Shown here: in pieces, positions 35,998 through 45,883 of the stretch
How the letters are laid out: each line of letters opens with the position of its first letter
How positions within the stretch are numbered: the first letter of the stretch is position 1
Origin: Lachnospiraceae bacterium
GTDB taxonomy: Bacteria; Bacillota; Clostridia; Lachnospirales; Lachnospiraceae
Assembly: GCA_024687205.1 (NCBI GenBank)
Contig: JAILES010000041.1
Span: 62,001-126,000, forward strand
DNA: 64,000 nucleotides
Direction of reading: 5' to 3'
Position numbers and translations under genes: made by a program
The notes under the pieces: model-generated
Told to the model about the DNA's origin: nothing
Database searches by the model: none
What the model saw: only the letters and a program-made list of their open reading frames with translations

Positions 35998-36768
35998 ATG
36001 AGTGTGATACTTGAGGTAAAGAATGCGGAGAAATATTACGGGAATAAGGGGAGCCTTACGGCGGCGCTCAACGATCTGTCGTTTTCGGTGGAGGAAGGAG
36101 AGTTCGTGGGTATCATGGGAGCCAGCGGAAGCGGAAAGACTACGCTGCTCAACTGTATATCAACGATAGACAGGCTGTCAGCGGGAAAGGCTCTGATAGG
36201 CGGTGAGGATATAAGCGAGCTTAAGGGGAAGAAGCTGGATGAGTTCAGGAGCAGGAAGCTGGGATTTATATTTCAGGATTTTAATCTGCTGGACACGATG
36301 ACGGCGGAAGAGAATATTTCCCTTGCACTGTCCATTAAGGGGGAGAAGCCGGCCGAGATAGAGAAGAAGGTTAATGAGATTGCGGAAAAGCTTGGGATCA
36401 GTGAGGTGCTTAAGAAGTTTCCTTCGGAGATGTCGGGAGGACAGAAGCAGCGTGTGGCGGCAGCCCGTGCTGTAGTGACGGATCCGGAACTTGTTCTGGC
36501 GGATGAGCCTACGGGAGCACTTGATTCAAAAGCATCAAAGGCACTTATGGAGAGTCTTATCAAGCTCAACAGCGAGCTGGGGTCCACGATACTGATGGTA
36601 ACACATGATGCCTTCAGTGCCAGTTATGCAGGGCGGATCATCTTTATCAAAGACGGAAAGATATTTACCGAGATAGTTCGTAATGAAGGTGAAGAGAGAA
36701 AAGACTTCTTTAAGAGGATCGTGGATGTGACCACTGTACTGGGAGGCGAAATTGATGAACTCATTTAA
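35998..36768 (+). CDS. Bce-type ABC transporter ATPase
   Basis: A 256-residue ATPase of the MacB/LolD/BceA group. It shows Walker [14 protein letters not shown] near residue 40, [16 protein letters not shown], signature [15 protein letters not shown], Walker [17 protein letters not shown] and [17 protein letters not shown]. It powers the large FtsX-type permease encoded by the overlapping next gene. With the response regulator and intramembrane-sensing kinase behind it, this is a complete four-gene antimicrobial-peptide detoxification and signalling module like BceRS-AB. The ATG follows AAAGGA. The exact peptide sensed cannot be told. Confidence 0.92.
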   Translation: MSVILEVKNAEKYYGNKGSLTAALNDLSFSVEEGEFVGIMGASGSGKTTLLNCISTIDRLSAGKALIGGEDISELKGKKLDEFRSRKLGFIFQDFNLLDTMTAEENISLALSIKGEKPAEIEKKVNEIAEKLGISEVLKKFPSEMSGGQKQRVAAARAVVTDPELVLADEPTGALDSKASKALMESLIKLNSELGSTILMVTHDAFSASYAGRIIFIKDGKIFTEIVRNEGEERKDFFKRIVDVTTVLGGEIDELI

Positions 36769-38779
36769 GCTTGCTTTAAAAAATATCAGGAAGTCATGGA
36801 GTGATTATACGGTATATTTCCTGACTCTGATCATAGGCGTTGCGATCTTCTATATGTTCAATTCCACAGGTACACAGGGGATCATGGAGGATGTATCGAA
36901 GTCGGGTAATGATAAGGTTAAGATGCTGATCACTGCCATTGAAGTGGTCTCGGTAGCTGTGGCACTGGTACTCGGTCTGCTTATGATATATGCGAATAAC
37001 TTTCTTATAAAAAGACGTAAGAAGGAATTCGGTATATACCTGCTGCTTGGCATGAACAAAAAGAAAGTCTCAAAGATACTTGTGTGTGAGACCTGTATAG
37101 TCGGTGCGGTATCCATGCTCATAGGGCTGCTGCTCGGGATCTTCGGGTCACAGTTTTTGTCTATCATAGTAGCGAAGATGTTTGCGGTGGATGTGACTTC
37201 GTATACTTTTGCAATATCAAAGAAAGCCGCTGTAGTCACGGTGATCAGTTTCCTTGTTATCTTCTTTGTAGTACTTCTGTTCAATACCGGAACCATAAGA
37301 AGGTATAAACTGATAGATCTGATCAATGCGGAAAAGAAGGGTGAGAAGCAGATCATCAAGAATACAAAAGTAAGCATAGCTCTCTTTATCATTTCGGCGG
37401 TATTGCTGGTCATTGCTTACGCAGGGATAGGGATTTTCGGAAACAGGATGCGGGGAAGGGAATTCGCTTTCGCGGCAGGAGTGGTGGTGATCGGTACCTT
37501 CGTTCTATTCTGGTCTTTTGCAGGTTTTTTCCAGACTGTGCTGAGTAAGAATAAGGGATATAAAAAAGGTCTCACATCTTTTGTGGTAAGACAGTTTTCG
37601 GGTAATATGAATACTTCCGCATTTTCTTTTGCACTGATATCTCTGCTCCTGATGGCTGCGATCTGTTCTTTTTCCAGCGGCTTTTCATTCAGGACTTATC
37701 TGAATAAACGCCTCGGGAATGCCACGCCGGTGGATCTGACCATGAGGGTATGGAGTGTAAAGCCAACGGAGTATCTCGCTTCAAAGGGGATCGCTGTTGA
37801 GGGCTGGGCAAAAGAGTATATGGAGCTTCCGGTATACGAGAGCAGTGAGATAACCATAGGGGATACGGTAGCTCCTGTTATAGAGGAAGCCAAGCAGACT
37901 TTCATGCATGCCAGGTGGGACAGTACCGAAAATGTAATGCGTCTTTCGGATTATAATAAGATCGAAAGAGCCTTCGGAAGGGAAGAACTGAAGCTTAAGG
38001 ATGATCAGTATGCTGTTGTTTCCGACTTTGATCTGCTGAACAAATTCCAGATAGCAGCTATAAAACAGGGGAATAAATTCACCGTAGGAGGGAAGGAATA
38101 CGGCCCGGCGTATAGCAGCGTGAACTATGAATATATACTGATGAGCGGACTCACTGCCAGTATGGGAACCATCGTGCTTCCCGATGCTGCCATAGACGAA
38201 GGAGGCAGTTTCAGGGTGGATTCTTATCTGCTGATAGCGGACTATAAGGTTTCCGACAAGCAGGGACGTTATGAGACCGATGCACTTATCATGGATAAAG
38301 TCGGGGCTTCCGTTGAAGCCGGCAACAACGGCGAAGATTCTCCCGACGGTATCAATATCCAGCTGTCCACTAAGAACCAGGTGGAGGATTCAAGCATAGG
38401 AATTTCCGTAATAGTAGTGTTTCTTGTGCTGTATATAGGTATCGTGTTTGTGGTTGCCTGTGCCGCGATCATAGCACTGAAGGTCCTTTCGGATTCCATT
38501 GATTCGGTGCGGAAGTTCAGGATACTGACCAGGATAGGTGCGGGAGAAGATATGCGCAGGAAGGCGCTGTTCGTACAGGTGCTGATGAATTTCCTGCTTC
38601 CCCTTATTGTGGCATTCTTCGGATCGATATTTGTCCTTGGTTTTATCAAGGATATGCTCTCTACTGTAGGTATGGTATCTCTGGGACCGGGAATGGTGAT
38701 AAGTGCACTGCTCATGCTGCTGATATACGGAGGCTACTTCTTGACAACTTATGAGGGATGTAGGAAGATTGTAAAATAA
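36755..38779 (+). CDS. Bce-type ABC transporter permease (FtsX domains)
   Basis: A 674-residue permease, the usual BceB length, with about ten transmembrane helices. The first FtsX unit spans residues about 15-210, a large extracellular domain lies at about 315-540 between later helices (RMWSVKPTEYLASKG to GINIQLSTKN), and the second FtsX unit follows at the C-terminus. The extracellular domain is the peptide-sensing part of BceAB systems. Start: TTG 36752 is directly before ATG 36755. GGGAGGCG at 36741-36748 favours the ATG. It overlaps the ATPase gene by 14 bases and is followed by the regulator gene 21 bases later. Confidence 0.9.
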   Translation: MNSFKLALKNIRKSWSDYTVYFLTLIIGVAIFYMFNSTGTQGIMEDVSKSGNDKVKMLITAIEVVSVAVALVLGLLMIYANNFLIKRRKKEFGIYLLLGMNKKKVSKILVCETCIVGAVSMLIGLLLGIFGSQFLSIIVAKMFAVDVTSYTFAISKKAAVVTVISFLVIFFVVLLFNTGTIRRYKLIDLINAEKKGEKQIIKNTKVSIALFIISAVLLVIAYAGIGIFGNRMRGREFAFAAGVVVIGTFVLFWSFAGFFQTVLSKNKGYKKGLTSFVVRQFSGNMNTSAFSFALISLLLMAAICSFSSGFSFRTYLNKRLGNATPVDLTMRVWSVKPTEYLASKGIAVEGWAKEYMELPVYESSEITIGDTVAPVIEEAKQTFMHARWDSTENVMRLSDYNKIERAFGREELKLKDDQYAVVSDFDLLNKFQIAAIKQGNKFTVGGKEYGPAYSSVNYEYILMSGLTASMGTIVLPDAAIDEGGSFRVDSYLLIADYKVSDKQGRYETDALIMDKVGASVEAGNNGEDSPDGINIQLSTKNQVEDSSIGISVIVVFLVLYIGIVFVVACAAIIALKVLSDSIDSVRKFRILTRIGAGEDMRRKALFVQVLMNFLLPLIVAFFGSIFVLGFIKDMLSTVGMVSLGPGMVISALLMLLIYGGYFLTTYEGCRKIVK

Positions 38780-38800
38780 TAATTCCGGGAGGAGAAAACA

Positions 38801-39508
38801 TTGTACCGTATCGGTATTCTTGAAGATGATCTTAAGATGGGATCGGAGCTTGAGATCTTTCTTAAAAATAACGGTTATGAAGCAAGATTCATAAAACCGG
38901 CAGAATATAAGGGAATGAATGAGGAAGGGATGACAGCTTTTCTGTTAAAAGAAGAGCTGTCACTCCTCCTTTTGGATATCGGGCTTCCGGGTTTCGACGG
39001 GATACGTATCTGTAAAGCCTTCAGGGAAGAAAGCAATACGCCGGTCATAATGATTACAAGTGACAACAGTGAACTGACGGAACTCCTAAGCATACAGAGC
39101 GGTGCGGATGATTTCGTGCCTAAACCTTTTAACACCAGGATACTTCTTGCCAGGATGGAAGGAGTGATCCGCAGGGTATACGGGAGTGATGAAAGGTTTG
39201 ACACAAAGAAAGTGGAACTGGAAAGCGGGGCAATCTTAGCGATAGATACCGCTAAGGCAAGGATAAGCTCAGCTGACAAAGAAGCTGAACTCTCCAAAAA
39301 CGAATACATGATACTTATGATACTGGTAAAGAATTTCGGCAGGATAGTCTCAAGAGATGATATAATTTCGGAACTCTGGGATGACGGCAATTTTGTGGAT
39401 GACAATACTCTGAGTGTGAATATGACCAGGTTAAGACAGAGACTTTCCGAGATAGGTATCGAAGAGGCCATATCAACAAAACGCGGGGCGGGGTATATAC
39501 TCAATTGA
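38801..39508 (+). CDS. OmpR-family response regulator of the first Bce-like module
   Basis: A 235-residue regulator. The receiver domain (about 1-118) carries LEDD, the phosphoacceptor in LLLLDIGLPGFDGI (Asp near 50) and the switch Lys in FVPKPF. The winged helix (about 130-233) ends with TLSVNMTRLRQRLSEIG and TKRGAGYIL. TTG start: GGGAGGAG lies 7 bases upstream and no ATG is suitable. The stop overlaps the sensor kinase start by 4 bases. It probably binds the inverted repeat upstream of the ATPase gene to raise transporter expression. Confidence 0.93.
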   Translation: MYRIGILEDDLKMGSELEIFLKNNGYEARFIKPAEYKGMNEEGMTAFLLKEELSLLLLDIGLPGFDGIRICKAFREESNTPVIMITSDNSELTELLSIQSGADDFVPKPFNTRILLARMEGVIRRVYGSDERFDTKKVELESGAILAIDTAKARISSADKEAELSKNEYMILMILVKNFGRIVSRDDIISELWDDGNFVDDNTLSVNMTRLRQRLSEIGIEEAISTKRGAGYILN

Positions 39509-40503
39509 AATTTTTACGGTATATAAAAGAACATCTGTGGCTGTGCGCCGCTTTTCTGTTTGTGGCCCTTACCGCAGATATTTTTCTGCTCACCTTTAAA
39601 GGAGCCTTATGGCTGATACTCTATATCAGCTCTGCTTCGCTTATCGCCTGCTTTATATGTTATCTTGTCGGATACTTAAGAACAAAGAAAATGTTTGACG
39701 AGATCGAAGATAAGATCGAAGCCATGGATAAAAAGTATCTTGTTCCCGAAGTGTTGGACGAGAGGGAAACACAGGAAGCGGAGCTTATCTTTGAGATATT
39801 GAAAAAGGCTGAAGTATCCATGAGCGATAATGTGGCCGGTTACAGACATGAAACCGAAGAATACAGGGATTATGTGGAAAGCTGGGTGCATGAGATCAAG
39901 ATACCCATTTCGGCGGCACAGATGATATGCGAAAACCACAAAGATACTCCCTTAAGGGAAAGCGGGATATCGGAGGAACTGGACAGGATAGAGGGCAATG
40001 TGGAGCAGGCGCTTTATTATGCCAGAAGTTCTTATGTTGAAAAGGACTATTTCATTAAAGAGATAAACGCGTCGGAACTGGTGAAGAGTGCCGTGGCGAA
40101 AAGGCGCCGGAGCCTGATCGCCATGCGGGCCAAAATAGAGAATCTGATAAACGGGGATGAGGTGATCTGCAGTGATGCAAAGTGGCTGGCATTCATACTG
40201 GGACAGCTGATAGATAACAGCATCAAATATGCAAAAGAAGATGAGGGTCTGATACTGACGTTTTCACTTGAAGAGGCAGAGGGCAGAAAGGCTCTTCTTA
40301 TAAAGGATAACGGAGTGGGGATAAAGAGTGCCGAGACAGGCCGGGTGTTTGATAAGGGCTTTACCGGGAGCAACGGAAGAGCCGGCAAAGCTTCGACCGG
40401 TATAGGCCTCTATCTGTGCAGAAAACTCTGCCTGCGTCTCGGGCATGACATGATGCTGACTTCGGAAGAAGGGAAGGGAACATGTGTCAGAATACTATTC
40501 TGA
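39505..40503 (+). CDS. Intramembrane-sensing histidine kinase (BceS-like)
   Basis: A 332-residue kinase with just two N-terminal helices (about 12-60) and almost no extracellular loop, the mark of BceS-type kinases that sense through their ABC permease. The H-box is ESWVHEIKIPISA (His near 131). The ATP-binding domain shows LIDNSIKYAKED, IKDNGVGI and a G-box region FTGSNGRAGKASTGIGLYL. TTG start overlapping the regulator stop. The last gene of the module; a strong hairpin terminator lies about 50 bases downstream. Confidence 0.93.
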   Translation: MKFLRYIKEHLWLCAAFLFVALTADIFLLTFKGALWLILYISSASLIACFICYLVGYLRTKKMFDEIEDKIEAMDKKYLVPEVLDERETQEAELIFEILKKAEVSMSDNVAGYRHETEEYRDYVESWVHEIKIPISAAQMICENHKDTPLRESGISEELDRIEGNVEQALYYARSSYVEKDYFIKEINASELVKSAVAKRRRSLIAMRAKIENLINGDEVICSDAKWLAFILGQLIDNSIKYAKEDEGLILTFSLEEAEGRKALLIKDNGVGIKSAETGRVFDKGFTGSNGRAGKASTGIGLYLCRKLCLRLGHDMMLTSEEGKGTCVRILF

Positions 40504-40508
40504 ATACC

Positions 40509-40526
40509 GGTTAAGAAACAGTTAAG
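40509..40526 (+). promoter_or_regulatory. Direct-repeat response-regulator site
   Basis: TTAAG at 40511-40515 and 40522-40526, 11 bp apart within GGTTAAGAAACAGTTAAGG, followed by ATTAAAG. This is the spacing of OmpR-family direct-repeat sites. It lies upstream of the second ABC module and could be the target of the 45042-45752 regulator. Confidence 0.4.
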
Positions 40527-40553
40527 GATTAAAGAAGGTTCAGTTCAAGACTT

Positions 40554-40604
40554 CCGCGTATGCTTGTTGTAAATTAATATCAACAAACATATGCGGGTTT
40601 TTTT
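40554..40604 (+). terminator. Terminator/attenuator between the two Bce-like modules
   Basis: A 16-position stem (40554-40569 with 40581-40596; CCGC/GCGG at the base, TTGTTG/CAACAA at the top, one C-A mismatch) with an 11-base A/T loop and seven T at 40598-40604. It ends the first module or acts as a leader attenuator for the second. Confidence 0.75.
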
Positions 40605-40637
40605 GATCATATAAGCCTGACGGCTAAGGAGGATGAA

Positions 40638-41471
40638 ATGAAAGATAATGTGATATTAAAAGCCAAAGACCTGTCCAAGACTTTTTCAAATGAAAGTGTC
40701 CAGCAGCATGTGCTGAAGAATCTGAATCTGGAAGTATACAGAGGGGATTTTACCGTAGTCATGGGTAACTCCGGATCCGGAAAGAGCACACTGCTCTATG
40801 CACTCTCCGGTATGGACAGACCCAGCCTCGGAACCATCAGCTATTATGTGGATGACAAAAGGAAGGGGACGGAAAATAAAGAAGACGGGATCGAGATCTC
40901 AAAATTCTCCAACGACAGACTGGCACTGTTCAGGCGGGATCATGCAGGCTTTGTTTTTCAGCAGAACTATCTGAATGATTCCATGAGCGCATTGGATAAT
41001 GTGATGGTCAGCGGACTTTTAAAGAATAAGGACCGCAGGCAGCTTGCGGAAAAAGCAAAAGAACTGCTTGAAAAAGTTGAGATAAGCGAAAAAGACTGGA
41101 AAAAGTTCCCGGCGCAGTTATCGGGAGGAATGCAGCAGAGAGTTGCAGTGGTAAGGGGAGTGATCAATGATCCGGAAGTACTTTTTGCGGATGAGCCCAC
41201 CGGTGCGCTGAACTCACAGAACACAACAAACGTCCTGGATATCCTGAGCAGCCTTAATTCGGAAGGACAGAGCATAGTGATGGTGACACATACCATAAAG
41301 GCGGCTGAGCGCGGTAACAGGATCATCTATCTGGCGGACGGTGTGATCTCCGATGAATGTGATCTCGGAGAATACGCCGGTGATTATAAGGACGATAAGA
41401 ATCCTGATAAGAAGAAAGCGGAAGAACGCCACAGGAAACTCAAAGATTTCCTTCAGGACATGGGCTGGTAA
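40638..41471 (+). CDS. Bce/Mac-type ABC transporter ATPase, second module
   Basis: A 277-residue ATPase related to the one at 36 kb. It has Walker A GNSGSGKSTLLYAL, QQNYLNDSMSALDN, signature LSGGMQQRVAVVRGV, Walker [16 protein letters not shown] and MVTHTIKAAERGNRIIY. A charged C-terminal tail (after about 240) rich in Asp/Lys is unusual for the family. AAGGAGG precedes the ATG and the permease starts 12 bases after the stop. Forms an exporter with the 802-residue permease. Confidence 0.92.
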   Translation: MKDNVILKAKDLSKTFSNESVQQHVLKNLNLEVYRGDFTVVMGNSGSGKSTLLYALSGMDRPSLGTISYYVDDKRKGTENKEDGIEISKFSNDRLALFRRDHAGFVFQQNYLNDSMSALDNVMVSGLLKNKDRRQLAEKAKELLEKVEISEKDWKKFPAQLSGGMQQRVAVVRGVINDPEVLFADEPTGALNSQNTTNVLDILSSLNSEGQSIVMVTHTIKAAERGNRIIYLADGVISDECDLGEYAGDYKDDKNPDKKKAEERHRKLKDFLQDMGW

Positions 41472-41483
41472 AGGAGGCGGAAA

Positions 41484-43892
41484 ATGTACGGTTTATTTAT
41501 GATCGCTAAGAACAATATGAAAAAGCAGAAGGGCGATATGATCACGTTTTTTGTCCTGACCTTTATTGCTGCCTTTCTGATCTTTGACTGCATATCCGTA
41601 TTCGCCGGACTCGGAACGGTGATGGATGAACGTTTCAAAAGGGTTTACGGAGCCCATGTGATGATCTGCAGTAATGACACCGAAGAAGAAAACGATTCCG
41701 CAGCCAGGGCGTTTAAAGAAAATGAGCATATCGCGGAATATGAGTCTACGCCGCTGATCCGCTTTACTTCGGACTATAAGAATAAGAAGCAGAGTGAATA
41801 CATGCAGTATATGTTTCTGGTCGAAGATGCGGCTGTCGAAAAGAAGCTGATGAAGATAAATGACACAGGGATCAACTGCGGAAAAAACGATATCCTGATC
41901 CCCCGTAATATGAAAGCGGGATTTGCCATCGGCGATATCCTGCAGCTTAAATTCGATAAAAATGTGTATGAGTTCAATGTCGCAGGCTATATCGATGATC
42001 CTTACTTCTGCAGTACCGTGAATATTACGGTCTACAGTGTATGTATGTCGAAGGAGATGATAGATGAGCTCTGCAATAAGGAAGCGGACACGGTGCAGAA
42101 GAGATGCTGGCATAAAGGCCGGGTAGCCGACGGCTATCTTAACGGAGACAGGACCACACAGAATCTGGAAGAGGAGATAAACGAAAAATATAAGGAATAT
42201 CTCGGTGAGTATGCAAAGAAGGATCCCGGTGTAAACCAGTCCGATTATCTCTGTGTGAACTGGGATATGATGAGGGGGGGATCCCAGTTCATTCCCATGA
42301 TAATAATGGCAGTCATGCTTGTGTTTGCGGCGCTTATCATGATCATAGCGATGGTGATAATATCCTTCAGTATCAAAAACTTTATCCAGAAGAACATGAC
42401 CAATACCGGAATACTGGAAGCAAGCGGATACACGGTAGCCGGGCTTAGAGGAGCGCTGATAATCCAGCTTGCCCTGGTGGCAGTATTGGGGGCACTGGCC
42501 GGTCTTGTGGCAGCTGCATTAAGTTTCAAAAAATTCGGCGATGTTGTTTCGCTGATACTGGGACTGGAATGGAACAGGCCGGTAAATATGCCGGCAGCCG
42601 TGATCACACTGCTGATACTTGCAGCCTTATCTGCTCTGGTAGCCCTTATATTAAGCGCTGCATATAAAAAGATAAGCGTGCTGGATGCTCTGAGAGGCGG
42701 TATCAATACACATAATCACAAAAGGAACTGCTTTTCTTTTGAAAACACCCCTCTTCCGGTACCGCTGGTGCTTTCACTTAAGGAATTCGCCGGAGGCATA
42801 GGCAGAAATCTTCTGATGGTATTCATAAGCATGCTGCTGGTGATCTCCACCCTGATAGGTTTCGGGCTGATGGATAATTTCGGAAAAGATCCCGCAAGCC
42901 TGATGAAGATAATGGCATTTGAGCTGGCTGATGCTTCGGTAAGAGTTAAGGATAAGGAAGGATATATAGACAAGGACTTAAGAAAGCTTCCCGGAGTTGC
43001 GAATGTGCTGGTACAGACAGGGTTTGAGCCGACAGTAAAATACGGCGACAAAAAGAATACGATCTTTACCTATGCAGTCGATGATCTGAATAATACCATT
43101 TATACAAACATGCTGGAAGGAAGATACCCCGAAAAGGATAATGAGATAATGATAACGGCAGCTGTAGCAGAGAACATGGGATTAAAGATCGGAGATACCG
43201 TGACGATGGAATATGCAGATAAAGCAGCAAGCTATCTGATCACCGGTATAAACCAGAGAATGGAAAGAATGGGCAGGACAATATATATGAGGCTGGACGG
43301 AGCTGAGAAGCTTGTTTCGGGCGATATAAGCAGGATGTGCGGATATGGCGTTACTGCAGTTGAGGGAGTAAGTTTTGAAGAACTGTCAGCCCGTATAGAA
43401 GCTTATGAAAAAGAGAATGATCTGGAGATCAACATATCAAATGAAAAGCTGGTAATGGAGAGTACGCTGAAGAGCATTTCGGGAAGTATGTCAGCCATCT
43501 GCATGGCAATAGCGGTCATTACGGTCCTGATAGTGGTATTCGTGGAATCCCTGGTGATAAGGGCGAAGATAAGCAGGGAATGGAGAAACATGGGCATAAG
43601 CAAGGCGATAGGCCAGACCTCCGGAGGACTTATCACCCAGATAATGTTCAGTAATATCCCGGCTATAGCAATCGGAGCACTTATAGGAGTGCTGCTTTCC
43701 GGAATGGCAGGAGGGGCGATGGTAAAAGCGGCATTCTCGCTCTTTGTTATCAAAAATGTCTGCTTCAGGATCGCGCCCTTGTGGAGGGTGATCTGTTATG
43801 CGGGTATCATACTTGTATCTGTCGCGACAGCGGCTATGGCAGGACTTAAAGTAAGAAGCCTTAAGCCGATAGAGATGATCACGGAAGAATGA
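41484..43892 (+). CDS. FtsX-family ABC permease, second module
   Basis: An 802-residue permease with N-terminal helix (about 18-40), extracellular domain (about 45-260), three helices with FtsX character (about 262-400), a second membrane-external unit (about 470-660) and a C-terminal FtsX set ending LKVRSLKPIEMI. This two-lobed MacB/YknZ/SalY-like layout differs from the BceB plan of the first module. GGAGG precedes the ATG. Likely exports or senses a peptide or lipid-II-targeting compound. Convergent with the sensor kinase gene, with 7 bases between. Confidence 0.9.
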   Translation: MYGLFMIAKNNMKKQKGDMITFFVLTFIAAFLIFDCISVFAGLGTVMDERFKRVYGAHVMICSNDTEEENDSAARAFKENEHIAEYESTPLIRFTSDYKNKKQSEYMQYMFLVEDAAVEKKLMKINDTGINCGKNDILIPRNMKAGFAIGDILQLKFDKNVYEFNVAGYIDDPYFCSTVNITVYSVCMSKEMIDELCNKEADTVQKRCWHKGRVADGYLNGDRTTQNLEEEINEKYKEYLGEYAKKDPGVNQSDYLCVNWDMMRGGSQFIPMIIMAVMLVFAALIMIIAMVIISFSIKNFIQKNMTNTGILEASGYTVAGLRGALIIQLALVAVLGALAGLVAAALSFKKFGDVVSLILGLEWNRPVNMPAAVITLLILAALSALVALILSAAYKKISVLDALRGGINTHNHKRNCFSFENTPLPVPLVLSLKEFAGGIGRNLLMVFISMLLVISTLIGFGLMDNFGKDPASLMKIMAFELADASVRVKDKEGYIDKDLRKLPGVANVLVQTGFEPTVKYGDKKNTIFTYAVDDLNNTIYTNMLEGRYPEKDNEIMITAAVAENMGLKIGDTVTMEYADKAASYLITGINQRMERMGRTIYMRLDGAEKLVSGDISRMCGYGVTAVEGVSFEELSARIEAYEKENDLEINISNEKLVMESTLKSISGSMSAICMAIAVITVLIVVFVESLVIRAKISREWRNMGISKAIGQTSGGLITQIMFSNIPAIAIGALIGVLLSGMAGGAMVKAAFSLFVIKNVCFRIAPLWRVICYAGIILVSVATAAMAGLKVRSLKPIEMITEE

Positions 43893-43899
43893 TGAGGGG

Positions 43900-45045
43900 T
43901 TATACTTTGGGGACCAGTAATTCGACCACAAAACCGTTATCATTATAATATTCCATACCGCCGCCCTGTTTTTCCATATACCAGTTAACGAGATAAAGCC
44001 CCAGGCCGTATCCCGATCTGTCAGCTGAATTGCTTCCGCGATAATACTTTTCGGTAAGCAGTGCAAGTTCGGCATCGGGGACGCCGGGGCCTTTGTCACG
44101 GATCGTGATACGGATGAATCTGTGACCGTCTTTTTCTGAGGGACTTATTTCATCAAAGGAAACAAGTATGTCGGTTCCGGCGTATTTATAGGAGTTACCG
44201 ACTATATTGTCGGCAACCTGTTCCATACGCAGGGGATCCATGCGTACAAGGCATTCGGGAATGTGATTTTCCAGGATTATATTGCCGTAGTCTTTAAGAT
44301 TCGTGAAATAACCTTCTATGTCGGCGGAAGAAGTTTCGATGACATTAACAGCTATCTCATCGGTTTCGTCAAGGGCAGCGCTGAAAACATTCTGAGCCAG
44401 CCTGTTTATGGTCTCGGCTTTTGCGGAAATGATATCAAGCTTTTCAAGAACAGAGAGGATCTCCGAAGTATCCGTTCCGTTTGCTTCGGCATCCTTTAAT
44501 TTCTTTCTGTATTTGAGATCAAGTACTTCACAGGTCGCTTTAATTGTGGCGACCGGTGTTTTCAGGTCGTGGCTTAAGCCTGCTACCAGCTCGCGTTTTG
44601 AATTCTGTGCCCGGCGCTCTTTTTCTTTGGAAGTTTTAAGTTCTTCACGCATCAGATCGAAGGATTCCGTAAAACGTTCAAAGACACTGTCTTTCTGCAT
44701 GGGAAGAGGAGTGTCCAGATTTCCTTTTGCTATCTGGGAAGCCAAAGCCTCCATTTCTCTGATAGGGCGTATCTGTTTAAGATAGATGCCGGTGAAGAGA
44801 AGCAGACCGAAGATAAAGATAAGGGCCCAGATCATCAGCATACAGATAAGAAGATCACGTTTCTGTGTTTCAAAGGAAAGAGAAAGACTCTGACGTATCT
44901 CGGAATAGATCTTAAGCTGTTCGTCGCTGTAATTTCCGATATGGTCCGGAACAAGCTGCACTTTTGAAAACAGCAGGATCATTACTGCCGGACAGGGCAG
45001 CATCAGACAGATGAATAAGATGAGATTGCGTTTAAGATAGTTCAT
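43900..45045 (-). CDS. Sensor histidine kinase, second module
   Basis: A 381-residue membrane kinase with helices at about 8-28 and 62-86 around a short extracellular segment, then a HAMP domain (QIRPIREMEALASQIAKGN). The H-box is LVAGLSHDLKTPVATIKAT (His near 155). The ATPase domain has VADNIVGNSYKYAGTD, RDKGPGVPD and SGYGLGLYLVNW. Start ATG overlaps the response-regulator stop by 4 bases. Encoded opposite to the ABC genes it probably controls. Confidence 0.93.
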   Translation of the reverse strand: MNYLKRNLILFICLMLPCPAVMILLFSKVQLVPDHIGNYSDEQLKIYSEIRQSLSLSFETQKRDLLICMLMIWALIFIFGLLLFTGIYLKQIRPIREMEALASQIAKGNLDTPLPMQKDSVFERFTESFDLMREELKTSKEKERRAQNSKRELVAGLSHDLKTPVATIKATCEVLDLKYRKKLKDAEANGTDTSEILSVLEKLDIISAKAETINRLAQNVFSAALDETDEIAVNVIETSSADIEGYFTNLKDYGNIILENHIPECLVRMDPLRMEQVADNIVGNSYKYAGTDILVSFDEISPSEKDGHRFIRITIRDKGPGVPDAELALLTEKYYRGSNSADRSGYGLGLYLVNWYMEKQGGGMEYYNDNGFVVELLVPKV

Positions 45046-45752
45046 GCCTGATCAAGCTCCAATATATATCCGGTTCCCCATACAGTTTTGATCAGCTCGG
45101 GAGCATTGGGATCGGCTTCAAGTTTTTCACGGAGTTTTCTTATATGAACATTGAGAGTTCCGTCGGAATAAAAGCTGTCACCCCATACTTCATCGAAAAG
45201 GGTCTCTTTGCTGACAATGGTGTTTTTGTGTTTGTAGAGACATTCCAGCAGGGCGTATTCACGGGCCTTCAGAGGAATGCTCCGCCCTTTTAGTTTCACT
45301 GACATGGTTGCACTGTCCAAAGAAAAGTTTTCATTGCCGGCCTCCTTATCGGAAACCGGAGAAGGGTATTCATCAAGTTTCTTCAGCTGCTCCGAACGTT
45401 TCAGATTCACCTTCACTTTTGCAAGCAGTACGGAAAGACTGTAAGGTTTCTTTATATAATCATCTCCGCCGATGCTTAAGGCCACAAGTATATCGTCATC
45501 GCTCTGCCTTGCACTGATAAAGAGAATGGGAAGTCTGTATTCCTCGCGTATGCGTTTACAGAGTTCAAAACCCGAGCCGTCGCCTAAGTTTATATCCAGA
45601 AGGATCAGATCCGTATCATTATCTTTAAAGAACTCAAGACAGGCTGCGGAACTGCCGACATAATGAGTCTTTATATCAAACATCTCAAAATACTCTGCAG
45701 TCATCTTTGCGAGTTCGGTTTCATCATCAACTATAAGACAGTTATAGTGCAT
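45042..45752 (-). CDS. OmpR-family response regulator, second module
   Basis: A 236-residue regulator. The receiver has IVDDETELAKM, phosphoacceptor LILLDINLGDGSG (Asp near 54) and the Lys in YIKKPYSLS. The winged-helix effector (about 135-234) ends LNVHIRKLREKLEADP and KTVWGTGYIL. AGGAG precedes the ATG. First gene of a leftward operon with its kinase, sharing an intergenic region with the VTC module. Confidence 0.93.
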   Translation of the reverse strand: MHYNCLIVDDETELAKMTAEYFEMFDIKTHYVGSSAACLEFFKDNDTDLILLDINLGDGSGFELCKRIREEYRLPILFISARQSDDDILVALSIGGDDYIKKPYSLSVLLAKVKVNLKRSEQLKKLDEYPSPVSDKEAGNENFSLDSATMSVKLKGRSIPLKAREYALLECLYKHKNTIVSKETLFDEVWGDSFYSDGTLNVHIRKLREKLEADPNAPELIKTVWGTGYILELDQA

Positions 45753-45829
45753 AGCTCTCCTCCGCGGGAAGTTATCTTACCTGACTATAATAGCAAAACT
45801 GTGTGATGCCCGCAAGCTCAGGCCCATAT

Positions 45830-45857
45830 TTGTCATTGCGGGTATCTGTGTTATAAT
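45830..45857 (+). promoter_or_regulatory. Promoter of the VTC polyphosphate module
   Basis: TTGTCA (45830-45835), 16-base spacer, perfect TATAAT (45852-45857). Confidence 0.7.
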
Positions 45858-45883
45858 CGCTAAAAGATTAAGCATCTCGGGAG

